From the NCBI GenBank assembly GCA_027081695.1, contig JALWJI010000030.1, positions 1 to 6,554 on the forward strand: a stretch of DNA of 6,554 bases, read 5' to 3'. Position numbers and translations under genes: made by a program. Below the pieces are notes generated by a model. That model worked only from the letters and a program-made list of their open reading frames with translations, ran no database searches and was not told the DNA's origin. Source of the stretch: Acidilobaceae archaeon. Its GTDB lineage: Archaea; Thermoproteota; Thermoprotei_A; Sulfolobales; Acidilobaceae. Shown here piece after piece: positions 1 to 5,984 of the stretch (position 1 is the stretch's first letter; each line of letters opens with the position of its first letter).

Positions 1-18
1 AGACTGGTGTCTGCCTCT

Positions 19-39
19 ATTTTATAAAGGTTATAAAAT
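19..39. repeat. Perfect 9-bp AT-rich inverted repeat downstream of carbamate kinase
   Basis: Arms ATTTTATAA (19-27) and TTATAAAAT (31-39) are exact reverse complements around a 3-base centre (AGG). Both strands therefore read ATTTTATAA, which is a good archaeal TATA-like box. It starts 16 bp beyond the carbamate kinase stop codon. It may act as the 3' end signal of that transcript, as the promoter of a minus-strand gene lying left of the window (a start site would fall near position 1), or both. The sequence cannot decide between these. Confidence 0.5.
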
Positions 40-55
40 AACGATAGACGACTGT

Positions 56-979
56 TCACGGGTATATTACTGTACCGCTCTCTAACCTGTATACACGTGA
101 AGCTTCTTCTAAAGCTCCTATAACAGCAGTATTTCCTGTATGCTCTACGTACTCAATTATTGCCTTTACCTTAGGACCCATGCTTCCCGGCGGGAAGAGT
201 CCCTTCTCATAAAGTTCTTTGAGCTTGTCTTTGCTTACTTCCTTCAACCATCTCTGCGTGGGTTTACCGTAGTCAATAGCTATGCCGGGAACGTCTGTTA
301 ATATAACGAATCTATCGGCATTGATTAGTCTGGCCAAGAGACTTGAGGCGAGATCCTTGTCTATAACGGCCTCCACAGGTGTTAGATCCTTGTCGACCGG
401 AATTCCTCCTCCTCCCACAGCAATCGTTATAACGCCACTTAATGCGAGGCTCCTAATAACATTCTTCTCAATAATATCTACTGGCCGAGGACTAGGTACA
501 ACTCTTCTCCATCCTCCTCGGGGATCAGGACGCATCACCCAGCCCTTCTCCCTTGATAATCTCTCGGCTTCTTCGCGGCTATAATATGATCCTACGAATT
601 TCGTTGGGTTCGCGAATGCCGGATCGTCCCTGTCAACCACGACCCTGGTAACTATACTCACTACGTCTCTACTAACGCCGAGCCTGGCTAGGTATCTGGA
701 AAGAGAATGTTGTAATAGGTATCCTATCCATCCTTGTGTCATAGCAACCGCAATATCAAGAGACTGCCTCGGCTTCGAGGCGGGGAGGGCTTCAAACGCT
801 TCAAGCAGGTATCCGACTTGTGGACCATTTCCATGAGTAATCACGAGGTTAATCCCTTCTCTAGCTATTTCAGCTAGCTGTTCCGCGGCTCTGGAGACAT
901 TTCGCCATTGCTCTTCTGGGTGTCCGGAGTCTTTCTTTCTTAGGAGAGCGTTTCCGCCTAGAGCGATTACTACGAGCAT
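56..979 (-). CDS. arcC: Carbamate kinase (carbamate kinase-like carbamoyl-phosphate synthetase)
   Basis: This cytoplasmic amino-acid-kinase-fold enzyme interconverts carbamate + ATP and carbamoyl phosphate + ADP. In Pyrococcus the homologue is reported to run toward carbamoyl phosphate, feeding arginine and pyrimidine synthesis; the same role here is inference. At 307 aa it is full length for the family (about 310). Visible motifs are GGNAL (residues 8-12), THGNGPQVG (48-56), AMTQGWIGY (79-87), PTKFVG (125-130), WRRVVPSPRP (157-166), GGGGIPV (189-195), VIDKDLASSLLA (205-216), LTDVPG (227-232) and PPGSMGPKV (263-271). No key motif is missing. The ATG is supported by the N-terminal beta strand MLVVIALGGNA and a weak GGCGGG-like ribosome binding site 8 bases upstream. 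It lies 81 bp after the COG2403 gene on the same strand, with no clear TATA box between, so co-transcription is likely. Stop is TGA. Confidence 0.95.
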   Translation of the reverse strand: MLVVIALGGNALLRKKDSGHPEEQWRNVSRAAEQLAEIAREGINLVITHGNGPQVGYLLEAFEALPASKPRQSLDIAVAMTQGWIGYLLQHSLSRYLARLGVSRDVVSIVTRVVVDRDDPAFANPTKFVGSYYSREEAERLSREKGWVMRPDPRGGWRRVVPSPRPVDIIEKNVIRSLALSGVITIAVGGGGIPVDKDLTPVEAVIDKDLASSLLARLINADRFVILTDVPGIAIDYGKPTQRWLKEVSKDKLKELYEKGLFPPGSMGPKVKAIIEYVEHTGNTAVIGALEEASRVYRLESGTVIYP

Positions 980-1060
980 CGTGTCTTACCCGCCAAATGT
1001 TCAAGACGAAACAATGTGATGCTACTCTTGGTGTTCTAAGGGTATCTATGGGAAAGAGGG

Positions 1061-2401
1061 TTAGAAGTGAAGTTTGTTCTTTGCACGGTCTAGGAACGTG
1101 TTTATCATGTCGACTATTGTGGGTCCTTCGATTATCTTTATATCATATTTTACTTGGACTATTGGTTTGTTTACTTTTACTAGGCGCTCTAATTTTATCG
1201 GTGTACCCGCTACTATTACGTCTGCTGGGACAGCGTTGAGTGTCTCTTCTAGATCCTTTATTTGTTGTGGGCTGTAGCCTGTGCTGGGTACAACATTCTT
1301 CATGTGTGGGTATTCCTGGAACATTTTTGCGATTATTCCCTTAGCGTAGGGTCGTGGGTCTACTATTTCGGCGCCATACTTTTGTGCAGCAACGTATCCT
1401 GCCCCGTAGGGTGCGCCTCCGTGGGTTACTGTTGGAGAGTCTTCTACTACTACTGCTTTCTTTCCTTCGAGTAGCTCGGGTTTGTCTACTACTACTTCGC
1501 TTACAGCTAGGCTGATCTCGGCTCTTGGATTGACTCGCTTAATGTTCTTCTTTATTGTTTCTACCGCGTCTTTCTCTGCTTGATCGATCTTGTTGATTAT
1601 GACTACGTCGGCGAGCCTCGTGTTGACCTCGCCGGGGAAGCTACCGACTTCGTGACCAGGCCTCATAGCGTCTGCTACTACTATCATGTAGTCGGGGACA
1701 TAGAAGGGCCAGTCATTGTTTCCACCGTCCCAGAGTATGATGTCTGCTTCGGATTCTGCTCGTCTAAGTATCTCTCCATAGTCTATTCCGGCATATACTA
1801 TTAGGCCCATGTCTAGGTAGTGCTCGTATTCTTCTCGTTCCTCAATAGTGACATTGTATTTGTCTAGGTCCTCGTAGGTCTCGAACCTCTGCACCGCCAT
1901 CTTTACTAGGTCTCCATACGCCATTGGGTGGCGGACTGGGACCACTTTCAATCCTCTCTTAGATAGTTCTCTCACTACAGCTCTCGATACGCTACTCTTC
2001 CCTGCACCAGTTCTAACAGCTGTTACTGCTATCACAGGCTTAGCGCTCTCCAGCATCGTGTCTCTTGGTCCTAGGATTTTGAAGGTGGCTCCTGATGAGA
2101 GCGCTGCGCTGAGCTTGTTTCCGAGATCGGTGTAGAGGAGATCGCTGTATGCAAGGACTATCTCGTCTACTCCTTCTCTGGAAGCTACCGTGGCGAGGTC
2201 TTCTTCAGGGATTATCGGTATTCCGGAGGGATATAGTTTGCCTGCTAGCTCAGGTGGGTAGCGACGCCCTTCTATGCCAGGGATCTGAGTAGCGGTAAAC
2301 GCGACTACACGATAGTCAGGGTTGTCCCTATAGAAAACGTTAAAGTTGTGGAAGTCTCGTCCTCCAGCTCCCATAATGATAACTTTCTTCGGCCGTGCCA
2401 T
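1061..2401 (-). CDS. COG2403 P-loop protein, cyclic 2,3-diphosphoglycerate synthetase family
   Basis: A cytoplasmic nucleotide-binding protein of the COG2403 'predicted GTPase' family, which includes Methanothermus fervidus cyclic 2,3-diphosphoglycerate synthetase. That enzyme closes the 2,3-DPG ring to make a thermoprotective solute. Counting from the ATG at 2401 (446 aa), residues 1-115 form a Rossmann-like domain with GAGGRDFHNFN (11-21). A SIMIBI-like P-loop follows: RTGAGKSS (130-137), with V instead of G/A at the classical first Walker A position. Next come RHPM (157-160), an acidic motif DGGNND (225-230), DAMRPGHE (244-251), NKID (270-273, G4-like base specificity) and GGAPYGAG (328-335). 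An in-frame GTG at 2410 would add three residues, but GGTG at 2411-2408 is well placed as ribosome binding site for the ATG, so I chose the ATG. Family membership is firm. The exact reaction is not: most COG2403 members are uncharacterised, and the carbamate kinase neighbour suggests another acyl- or carbamoyl-phosphate role. Confidence 0.88.
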   Translation of the reverse strand: MARPKKVIIMGAGGRDFHNFNVFYRDNPDYRVVAFTATQIPGIEGRRYPPELAGKLYPSGIPIIPEEDLATVASREGVDEIVLAYSDLLYTDLGNKLSAALSSGATFKILGPRDTMLESAKPVIAVTAVRTGAGKSSVSRAVVRELSKRGLKVVPVRHPMAYGDLVKMAVQRFETYEDLDKYNVTIEEREEYEHYLDMGLIVYAGIDYGEILRRAESEADIILWDGGNNDWPFYVPDYMIVVADAMRPGHEVGSFPGEVNTRLADVVIINKIDQAEKDAVETIKKNIKRVNPRAEISLAVSEVVVDKPELLEGKKAVVVEDSPTVTHGGAPYGAGYVAAQKYGAEIVDPRPYAKGIIAKMFQEYPHMKNVVPSTGYSPQQIKDLEETLNAVPADVIVAGTPIKLERLVKVNKPIVQVKYDIKIIEGPTIVDMINTFLDRAKNKLHF

Positions 2402-2407
2402 AGAGAA

Positions 2408-2411
2408 CACC
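2408..2411 (-). promoter_or_regulatory. Ribosome binding site deciding the COG2403 start
   Basis: GGTG on the minus strand lies 6 bases before the ATG at 2401 and fits the archaeal anti-Shine-Dalgarno. It overlaps the upstream in-frame GTG (2410-2408), so if it serves as the binding site that GTG is unlikely to be the start. Confidence 0.5.
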
Positions 2412-2435
2412 GTGTTTTCTTCGCTGTGGTTACAG

Positions 2436-2452
2436 GAATAAATAATAGAATA
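2436..2452 (-). promoter_or_regulatory. Candidate TATA region for the COG2403-arcC transcript
   Basis: On the minus strand the AT-rich stretch TTCTATTATTTATTCC lies about 35-50 bases before the ATG. Transcription would begin roughly 25 bases further on, giving a leader just long enough for the GGTG ribosome binding site. The match to the archaeal TATA/BRE consensus is moderate only. Confidence 0.3.
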
Positions 2453-2498
2453 TTATGTTCGGATATGTGACCAAGGTGGGCTCGAAGAAGGGTTTAAG

Positions 2499-2519
2499 GG
2501 TACTCTATTTTGAGAGTCC
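2499..2519. repeat. Imperfect inverted repeat in the divergent intergenic region
   Basis: GG(T)ACTCT at 2499-2506 pairs with AGAGTCC at 2513-2519: seven base pairs, one bulged T and a six-base loop. It lies just upstream of the STT3 TATA candidate and about 100 bp before the COG2403 start. An operator-like site is possible. Chance is also possible at this length. Confidence 0.3.
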
Positions 2520-2521
2520 TA

Positions 2522-2536
2522 GAAACTATTAAAAAT
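2522..2536 (+). promoter_or_regulatory. aglB: Candidate BRE/TATA box for stt3
   Basis: The purine-rich GAAA followed by CTATTAAAAAT resembles an archaeal BRE plus TATA box. A start near 2555-2560 would give a leader of about 60 bases. A second candidate, CTTATACG at 2559-2566, would give a leader of about 30 bases that still contains the ribosome binding site. Only 5' end mapping can choose between them. Confidence 0.4.
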
Positions 2537-2604
2537 CAAGAAATAAAACAATAAGATCCTTATACGGTTCATGACTAGTAATACTACATACACGGACGAG
2601 TATT

Positions 2605-2611
2605 GGAGGGG
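2605..2611 (+). promoter_or_regulatory. aglB: Strong ribosome binding site before the TTG start of stt3
   Basis: GGAGGGG ends 7 bases before the TTG at 2619. It is the best Shine-Dalgarno match in the window and is the main reason for accepting TTG as the start. Confidence 0.7.
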
Positions 2612-2618
2612 CTAGCGC

Positions 2619-5081
2619 TTGGCGAAAAAGAGCAACAAGAAGAAAGGTCCTATATCCGGAGAATACGGTAACTTTACGGGTAAGGCTGTAGAATTCGTTA
2701 CACGGTTCTCCGCTCCTATAACGATTCTATTACTAATAATTATACTAGCTTTAGGCGTCTACATAAGAATAATTCCAGCGTTGAAATACGGTATAGAGCT
2801 GGACGCAAACGACCCCTGGATAGTGTATTGGGAAGCAAAATACTTCGTGGAGAACGGGCTCATGTCCCTAGAAGGATTAACCAATGTAAAGGACTTCTGG
2901 TGGCCAGTGGGCAGAGACTTCCTCCATACAGAATATGTTGGAATGGCGTGGTTAGCGGCAGCCTCGTATCCTATAGGAGAAGCCTTCGGACTAACGCTTA
3001 AGGAATGGGTAGCGCTCTTCCCAGTATTTGCAGGCGCCGCGACAATCATACTATTATTTGTTACAATACATGAAGTAACAAGATCAAAGCTAGGAGCACT
3101 TGGCGCCGCCGCGTTCTTCGCATTAATGCCGGGAGCAATTGTCAGAACAACTGTTGGATTCGTGGAGAAGATAGGTTTCTCTATACCCTTCATAACGGCG
3201 CACTATCTAATGCTATACAAGACAGTAAAAGCGTCCGTTGAAGGCGACATGAAAAGAACAATCATATATGGAGTGATAGCGGGTGCACTCGGAGGATCGA
3301 TTGGATGGCTCTGGGGAGGATATCATTACGTGGTAGTATCCTTAGCACTAATAGTAGTCCTAGACCCGTTGGTATTCGGTAAACCATCCTTTGAGAGGTT
3401 TAGAGCATATCTAGTAACTGCTATACCATTTATGCTGGTGCTTGTTTCGGCTCCAAGAATCAAGTATTCATACTTTATAACAAATGTAGGCGCGGGTCTA
3501 ACAGGATCAATTATACTCTACTACTTAGAACTTATGGCGTCAAGATCGAAGAAGATAATAATGTATTTGGAGAACGGCATAGACAGAAGAATACACGCGT
3601 GGATAATCATAGTAGTTGTCGCAATAGGGTTCTTCGCACTCTACAGCGGCCTCATAAACTTCAACAACCCTAGAATTCTCCAGTCAATAGGTATACGAAA
3701 TATAAGCCCGCTACAGGAGAGCGTTCAAGAGAACCAGCCTACGTCGATACAAGTCATTCTTCAACAGTACGGGGTGCCTCTATTACTGGGACTAGCAGGA
3801 TTCGCCGCGTATCTTTCCTCTAGAATAGCAATGAAATCTAAACCAACATTAAGCGATCAATTCAAGTTGTTCTTCTATATATTTATGATAATCGCGGTAT
3901 TGCTAAACAAACAGCTCTCCTACTATACTCAGATATCTACATTCTATGCAATCCTAGCGGCCGGTATTGGAATCGCGGACTTAACGTCAGGGAGTATAAG
4001 TTTACAGCATACATCGAAGCCAAAATCAAAGAAGAAAATAAAGAAAGGTCAAGTCTCTGATCCTCTAAGGCTCCTAATATCGATATTTATCATAGTAATA
4101 ATATTATTCAGCGGAATATATTTCGGAAAAACAGCATACACTCAGAACAGTTACCGGGCACCACAAATACTCACATCAGGTCTAGGAGCATTAACCGTGA
4201 ATACACCAGACGGAACCGAAACAGTTGTTCCTCTAAACAATGCATGGCTAAACGCGCTCGACTGGATAAAGAACAATACCAGCGAGGACGCCCTAATCAT
4301 AAGCTGGTGGGACTACGGCTTCTGGATAACCGTTAATACTGGACGTAAAACAGTTGCCGATGGAGCGACTTGGAACGAGACACAGATAAGATATCTAGCA
4401 GAACTCCTAACAGGAGAAGAAGGAACAGCCTCATATATTCTAAGCAACATATTCAAGGCAGAGCCAGGAAACACGTACATAGTGTTCTACGAGGTATTCA
4501 ACGGTATCTACGATATGGCGAACAACGTGACAATACTTTATCCAATGCTAGGATCAGCGAGACAACCACAGAACCCTGGAGAATACGGCATAATAGTTCA
4601 CGGAGTAGCAGACTTCGGAAAGTCAGTACAGATGCTAAAGATCTCGTATAGGATACCACCATTCAGCCCGACAGCACCGTTCTTCACGACCTACTCAAGC
4701 GAATATGTAGACAACTATGGATACAGGTACCTTCACTTCCCCGGCTTCATAGGAGAACCACAACAAAACGTCACAACTGTACTCAACGCTCTCCTCTACA
4801 AACTAGCCCTTAACGGAATACTACAACTAAAGAACCACGCGATATTCGACTCATCACAATGCGCTTCACTAATAGAGAATAGCACACTAACCTTACCATA
4901 CGTTGTGGCCAGCCTTTCAGGAGGTGGACAGCTAAGCCAGCAACCAATAATCCCACCACCCACAAAATACTTCGAGCCAGCTGCAATATCAGTAGCCTGT
5001 CCAGTAGTAAATCAGAACCCTACAACACAGTCCGTATCTTTCACGGCAGTAATAGTCTACATATATCAATGGACAGGCTAA
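2619..5081 (+). CDS. aglB: Oligosaccharyltransferase catalytic subunit STT3/AglB
   Basis: This membrane enzyme (GT66 family) transfers the lipid-linked oligosaccharide to Asn in Asn-X-Ser/Thr sequons of proteins outside the cytoplasm. At 820 aa it fits archaeal AglB. A basic N-terminus (KKSNKKK) precedes the first membrane helix (about 31-52), followed by roughly a dozen more to about 503. A Lys-rich loop (466-477) fits a cytoplasmic side before the last helix. The C-terminal globular domain is about 505-820. Key motifs are the first acidic motif DANDPW (D62, D65), the EL5 SVxE-type motif SVQE (368-371), WWDYG (563-567) and the DK motif DxxKxxxM (D665, K668, M672). At the second acidic motif (usually DxD/DxE after a G) the sequence reads GFVEKIG (180-186), leaving only E183. 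Sequons occur at N552, N553, N586, N636, N717 and N754. The only cysteines are C748 and C794. It stands alone, divergent from the COG2403 gene. The TTG start is set by GGAGGGG at 2605. Confidence 0.95.
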   Translation: MAKKSNKKKGPISGEYGNFTGKAVEFVTRFSAPITILLLIIILALGVYIRIIPALKYGIELDANDPWIVYWEAKYFVENGLMSLEGLTNVKDFWWPVGRDFLHTEYVGMAWLAAASYPIGEAFGLTLKEWVALFPVFAGAATIILLFVTIHEVTRSKLGALGAAAFFALMPGAIVRTTVGFVEKIGFSIPFITAHYLMLYKTVKASVEGDMKRTIIYGVIAGALGGSIGWLWGGYHYVVVSLALIVVLDPLVFGKPSFERFRAYLVTAIPFMLVLVSAPRIKYSYFITNVGAGLTGSIILYYLELMASRSKKIIMYLENGIDRRIHAWIIIVVVAIGFFALYSGLINFNNPRILQSIGIRNISPLQESVQENQPTSIQVILQQYGVPLLLGLAGFAAYLSSRIAMKSKPTLSDQFKLFFYIFMIIAVLLNKQLSYYTQISTFYAILAAGIGIADLTSGSISLQHTSKPKSKKKIKKGQVSDPLRLLISIFIIVIILFSGIYFGKTAYTQNSYRAPQILTSGLGALTVNTPDGTETVVPLNNAWLNALDWIKNNTSEDALIISWWDYGFWITVNTGRKTVADGATWNETQIRYLAELLTGEEGTASYILSNIFKAEPGNTYIVFYEVFNGIYDMANNVTILYPMLGSARQPQNPGEYGIIVHGVADFGKSVQMLKISYRIPPFSPTAPFFTTYSSEYVDNYGYRYLHFPGFIGEPQQNVTTVLNALLYKLALNGILQLKNHAIFDSSQCASLIENSTLTLPYVVASLSGGGQLSQQPIIPPPTKYFEPAAISVACPVVNQNPTTQSVSFTAVIVYIYQWTG

Positions 5082-5087
5082 CTCTAG

Positions 5088-5112
5088 AATATTATAAATT
5101 ATCAATAATATT
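5088..5112 (+). terminator. AT-rich inverted repeat after stt3, probable 3' end signal
   Basis: AATATTAT (5088-5095) and ATAATATT (5105-5112) are perfect reverse complements separated by 9 bases, beginning 6 bases after the stt3 stop. A pyrimidine-rich run follows at 5139-5154 (GTTCTTTTCTTATTTC), and such T-rich tracts are typical archaeal termination signals. Either or both could end the stt3 transcript. Confidence 0.4.
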
Positions 5113-5158
5113 ATTTGCTCTCTAGCCCCCTTGCAATAGTTCTTTTCTTATTTCGGGG

Positions 5159-5166
5159 TTTATACT
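5159..5166 (+). promoter_or_regulatory. TATA-like box for the ESCRT-III-like gene
   Basis: TTTATACT lies 33-40 bases before the ATG at 5199. The expected transcription start (about 5187-5192) would leave a leader of about ten bases. This agrees with the absence of any ribosome binding site before that ATG, so this gene is probably transcribed separately from stt3 and translated with little or no leader. Confidence 0.5.
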
Positions 5167-5198
5167 AATTAACTCATAACAAAGATAACTATATCCAA

Positions 5199-5693
5199 AT
5201 GGTGTATCGCCGGGGGAACAGGATAGAATTGCCGGTTGTAAGGAAACATAGAGACTTACGAAAAGCAACAGTAGATGCCTTGACTCTGTCAAAGATAGCT
5301 CTCCATGAAGTAAAGAAGGCAAGAGCAAAGCTCAAGGCACTAGGCCAGACAAGCCTAGACGAGTATCTCACCGCCTTAGAGCTAGTACTTGAGCGTGTAG
5401 TTCTAAGATTAACAACAATAACCGCTACTGGGATCGCTACTAGAGAGCTAATAGCCCCAGTGCTGGTTTTAATAAAAAACGCAACAGAATACTTTACGGC
5501 GCTTCCACCCGGCATTACTTCTAGCCTTCACGAGCTAGAAGCTGCACTCACAGTTATGTTTGAGCAGGCCCCGGGAGATGAGACGTTGGAGTCTGTATTC
5601 GTGGATACCAGATACAAGGCTGAGACCGAAAAGATACTTGAGGAAGCCCGAGAAGAGGCTAGGAGAAAACTAGGCGAGCAGCTTTCATCCTAA
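5199..5693 (+). CDS. Short ESCRT-III (Snf7/CdvB-family) like protein
   Basis: A 164-aa soluble, helical, charged protein. The stretch 58-78 (TALELVLERVVLRLTTITATG), then LIAPVLVLIKNATEYF (84-99) and LPPGITSSLHELEAALTVMF (102-121), follows the pattern of helices 3-5 of crenarchaeal CdvB paralogues (ALE.VILRLET...G, LAPVL.V...., .P.....L.EIE..L). ESCRT-III proteins polymerise on membranes and act in archaeal cell division and vesicle release. The N-terminal part is short: one basic helical segment (about 14-48) stands where the usual long basic hairpin would be. There is no C-terminal winged helix; instead an acidic-basic helix (about 138-160, YKAETEKILEEAREEARRKL) closes the protein. Size and brevity recall the short CdvB3-type paralogue of Sulfolobus. 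An in-frame stop at 5166 rules out a longer N-terminus. No cdvA or cdvC lies in the window. The alternative is an unrelated helical-bundle protein. Confidence 0.65.
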   Translation: MVYRRGNRIELPVVRKHRDLRKATVDALTLSKIALHEVKKARAKLKALGQTSLDEYLTALELVLERVVLRLTTITATGIATRELIAPVLVLIKNATEYFTALPPGITSSLHELEAALTVMFEQAPGDETLESVFVDTRYKAETEKILEEAREEARRKLGEQLSS

Positions 5694-5775
5694 TGAGCTA
5701 TCAGTCAATAAAGAGGAGCAGTCCTCCATGTATTATCAAGTAAAATAATCCCAGTATTGAACTAGTATAGTGGAG

Positions 5776-5839
5776 AGGGTCGATGAGGACTCCTAGCCAG
5801 TCAGATCATGGTGAAGAGTGGACCACAAACCGAGACCCT
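5776..5839 (+). ncRNA. Weak candidate C/D-box-like small RNA
   Basis: A perfect 6-bp terminal stem AGGGTC (5776-5781) / GACCCT (5834-5839) encloses CGATGA (5781-5786, C-like), CAGA (5802-5805, D'-like), TGGTGA (5809-5814, C'-like) and CCGA (5830-5833, D-like), the last directly abutting the stem. The two candidate guide regions are both 15 bases and the D'-C' gap is 3 bases. This symmetry and the 64-nt size suit archaeal sRNAs. However, every box differs from consensus (UGAUGA, CUGA) by one base and the guides are longer than usual. It overlaps the weak ORF at 5808, so at most one of the two is likely to be real. Confidence 0.2.
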
Positions 5840-5984
5840 ATTAACGTTTAGATCCTGGGAGTCTATAATACGATCCTCGGGGCTCTTTGGTTTTATCCGG
5901 CATACTATTAATCCCGATCTTTCGTCGTGTATTATTACGGGAGTAGGGAAGAAAGGTGGAATACATTGGCTTGGTCAATATTAG
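5808..5984 (+). CDS. Weak candidate small ORF overlapping the serS start
   Basis: ATG to TAG gives 58 aa, beginning MVKSGPQTET and ending GGIHWLGQY. I recognise no family. There is no ribosome binding site before the ATG, and an in-frame TGA at 5784 stops extension upstream. It overlaps the first 19 bases of serS in another frame, which could mean translational coupling. However, an open frame of this length is not rare by chance in 270 bp, and it would have to contain the serS promoter and ribosome binding site. Probably not a gene. Confidence 0.2.
   Translation: MVKSGPQTETLLTFRSWESIIRSSGLFGFIRHTINPDLSSCIITGVGKKGGIHWLGQY
5954..5959 (+). promoter_or_regulatory. serS: Ribosome binding site before the TTG start of serS
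   Basis: AGGTGG ends 6 bases before TTG 5966 and matches the archaeal anti-Shine-Dalgarno. No ATG or better-placed start exists in frame between the upstream stop (5909) and the family's conserved N-terminus. GTG 5927 lacks such a site. Confidence 0.6.

Larger units (their letters stand above)
5694..5965. other. 272-bp stretch without a confident gene, upstream of serS
   Basis: A 5-bp hairpin lies at 5713-5726 (GAGGA/TCCTC, four-base loop). TATA-like patches occur at 5862-5870 (GTCTATAAT) and 5901-5910 (CATACTATTA); either could drive serS. It also holds a weak C/D-box-like arrangement (5776-5839) and a 58-codon open frame (5808-5984), both described separately. I see no tRNA, mobile element or clear terminator. 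Confidence 0.5.

Noticed and set aside
282..584. Plus-strand 100-aa frame inside carbamate kinase
   Set aside because: Fully antisense to the conserved central part of arcC, with low-complexity content and no family resemblance.
997..1239. Plus-strand 80-aa hydrophobic open frame that looks like a small membrane protein
   Set aside because: Most of it is antisense to the C-terminal codons of the well-supported COG2403 gene. The hydrophobic run is what those codons give when read on the opposite strand, and no ribosome site or promoter precedes it.
2759..3193. Minus-strand 144-aa frame within stt3
   Set aside because: Antisense shadow of the STT3 membrane and first catalytic region; the opposite strand carries clear conserved motifs.
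4370..4651. Plus-strand 93-aa Arg/Ser-rich frame inside stt3
   Set aside because: Out-of-frame reading of the STT3 catalytic domain; its basic composition follows from AGA-rich codons read one base off.
5189..5515. Minus-strand 108-aa frame, and its neighbour at 5122-5328
   Set aside because: Both are largely antisense to the ESCRT-III-like gene or its promoter, and neither resembles a known family.
5713..5726. GAGGA/TCCTC hairpin as an intrinsic terminator
   Set aside because: Only five base pairs and no T-run follows; archaeal termination relies mainly on T-rich tracts.
5693..5743. 16-codon ATG frame overlapping the stop of the ESCRT-III-like gene
   Set aside because: Too short, with no recognisable content; the ATGA-type overlap alone is not evidence.
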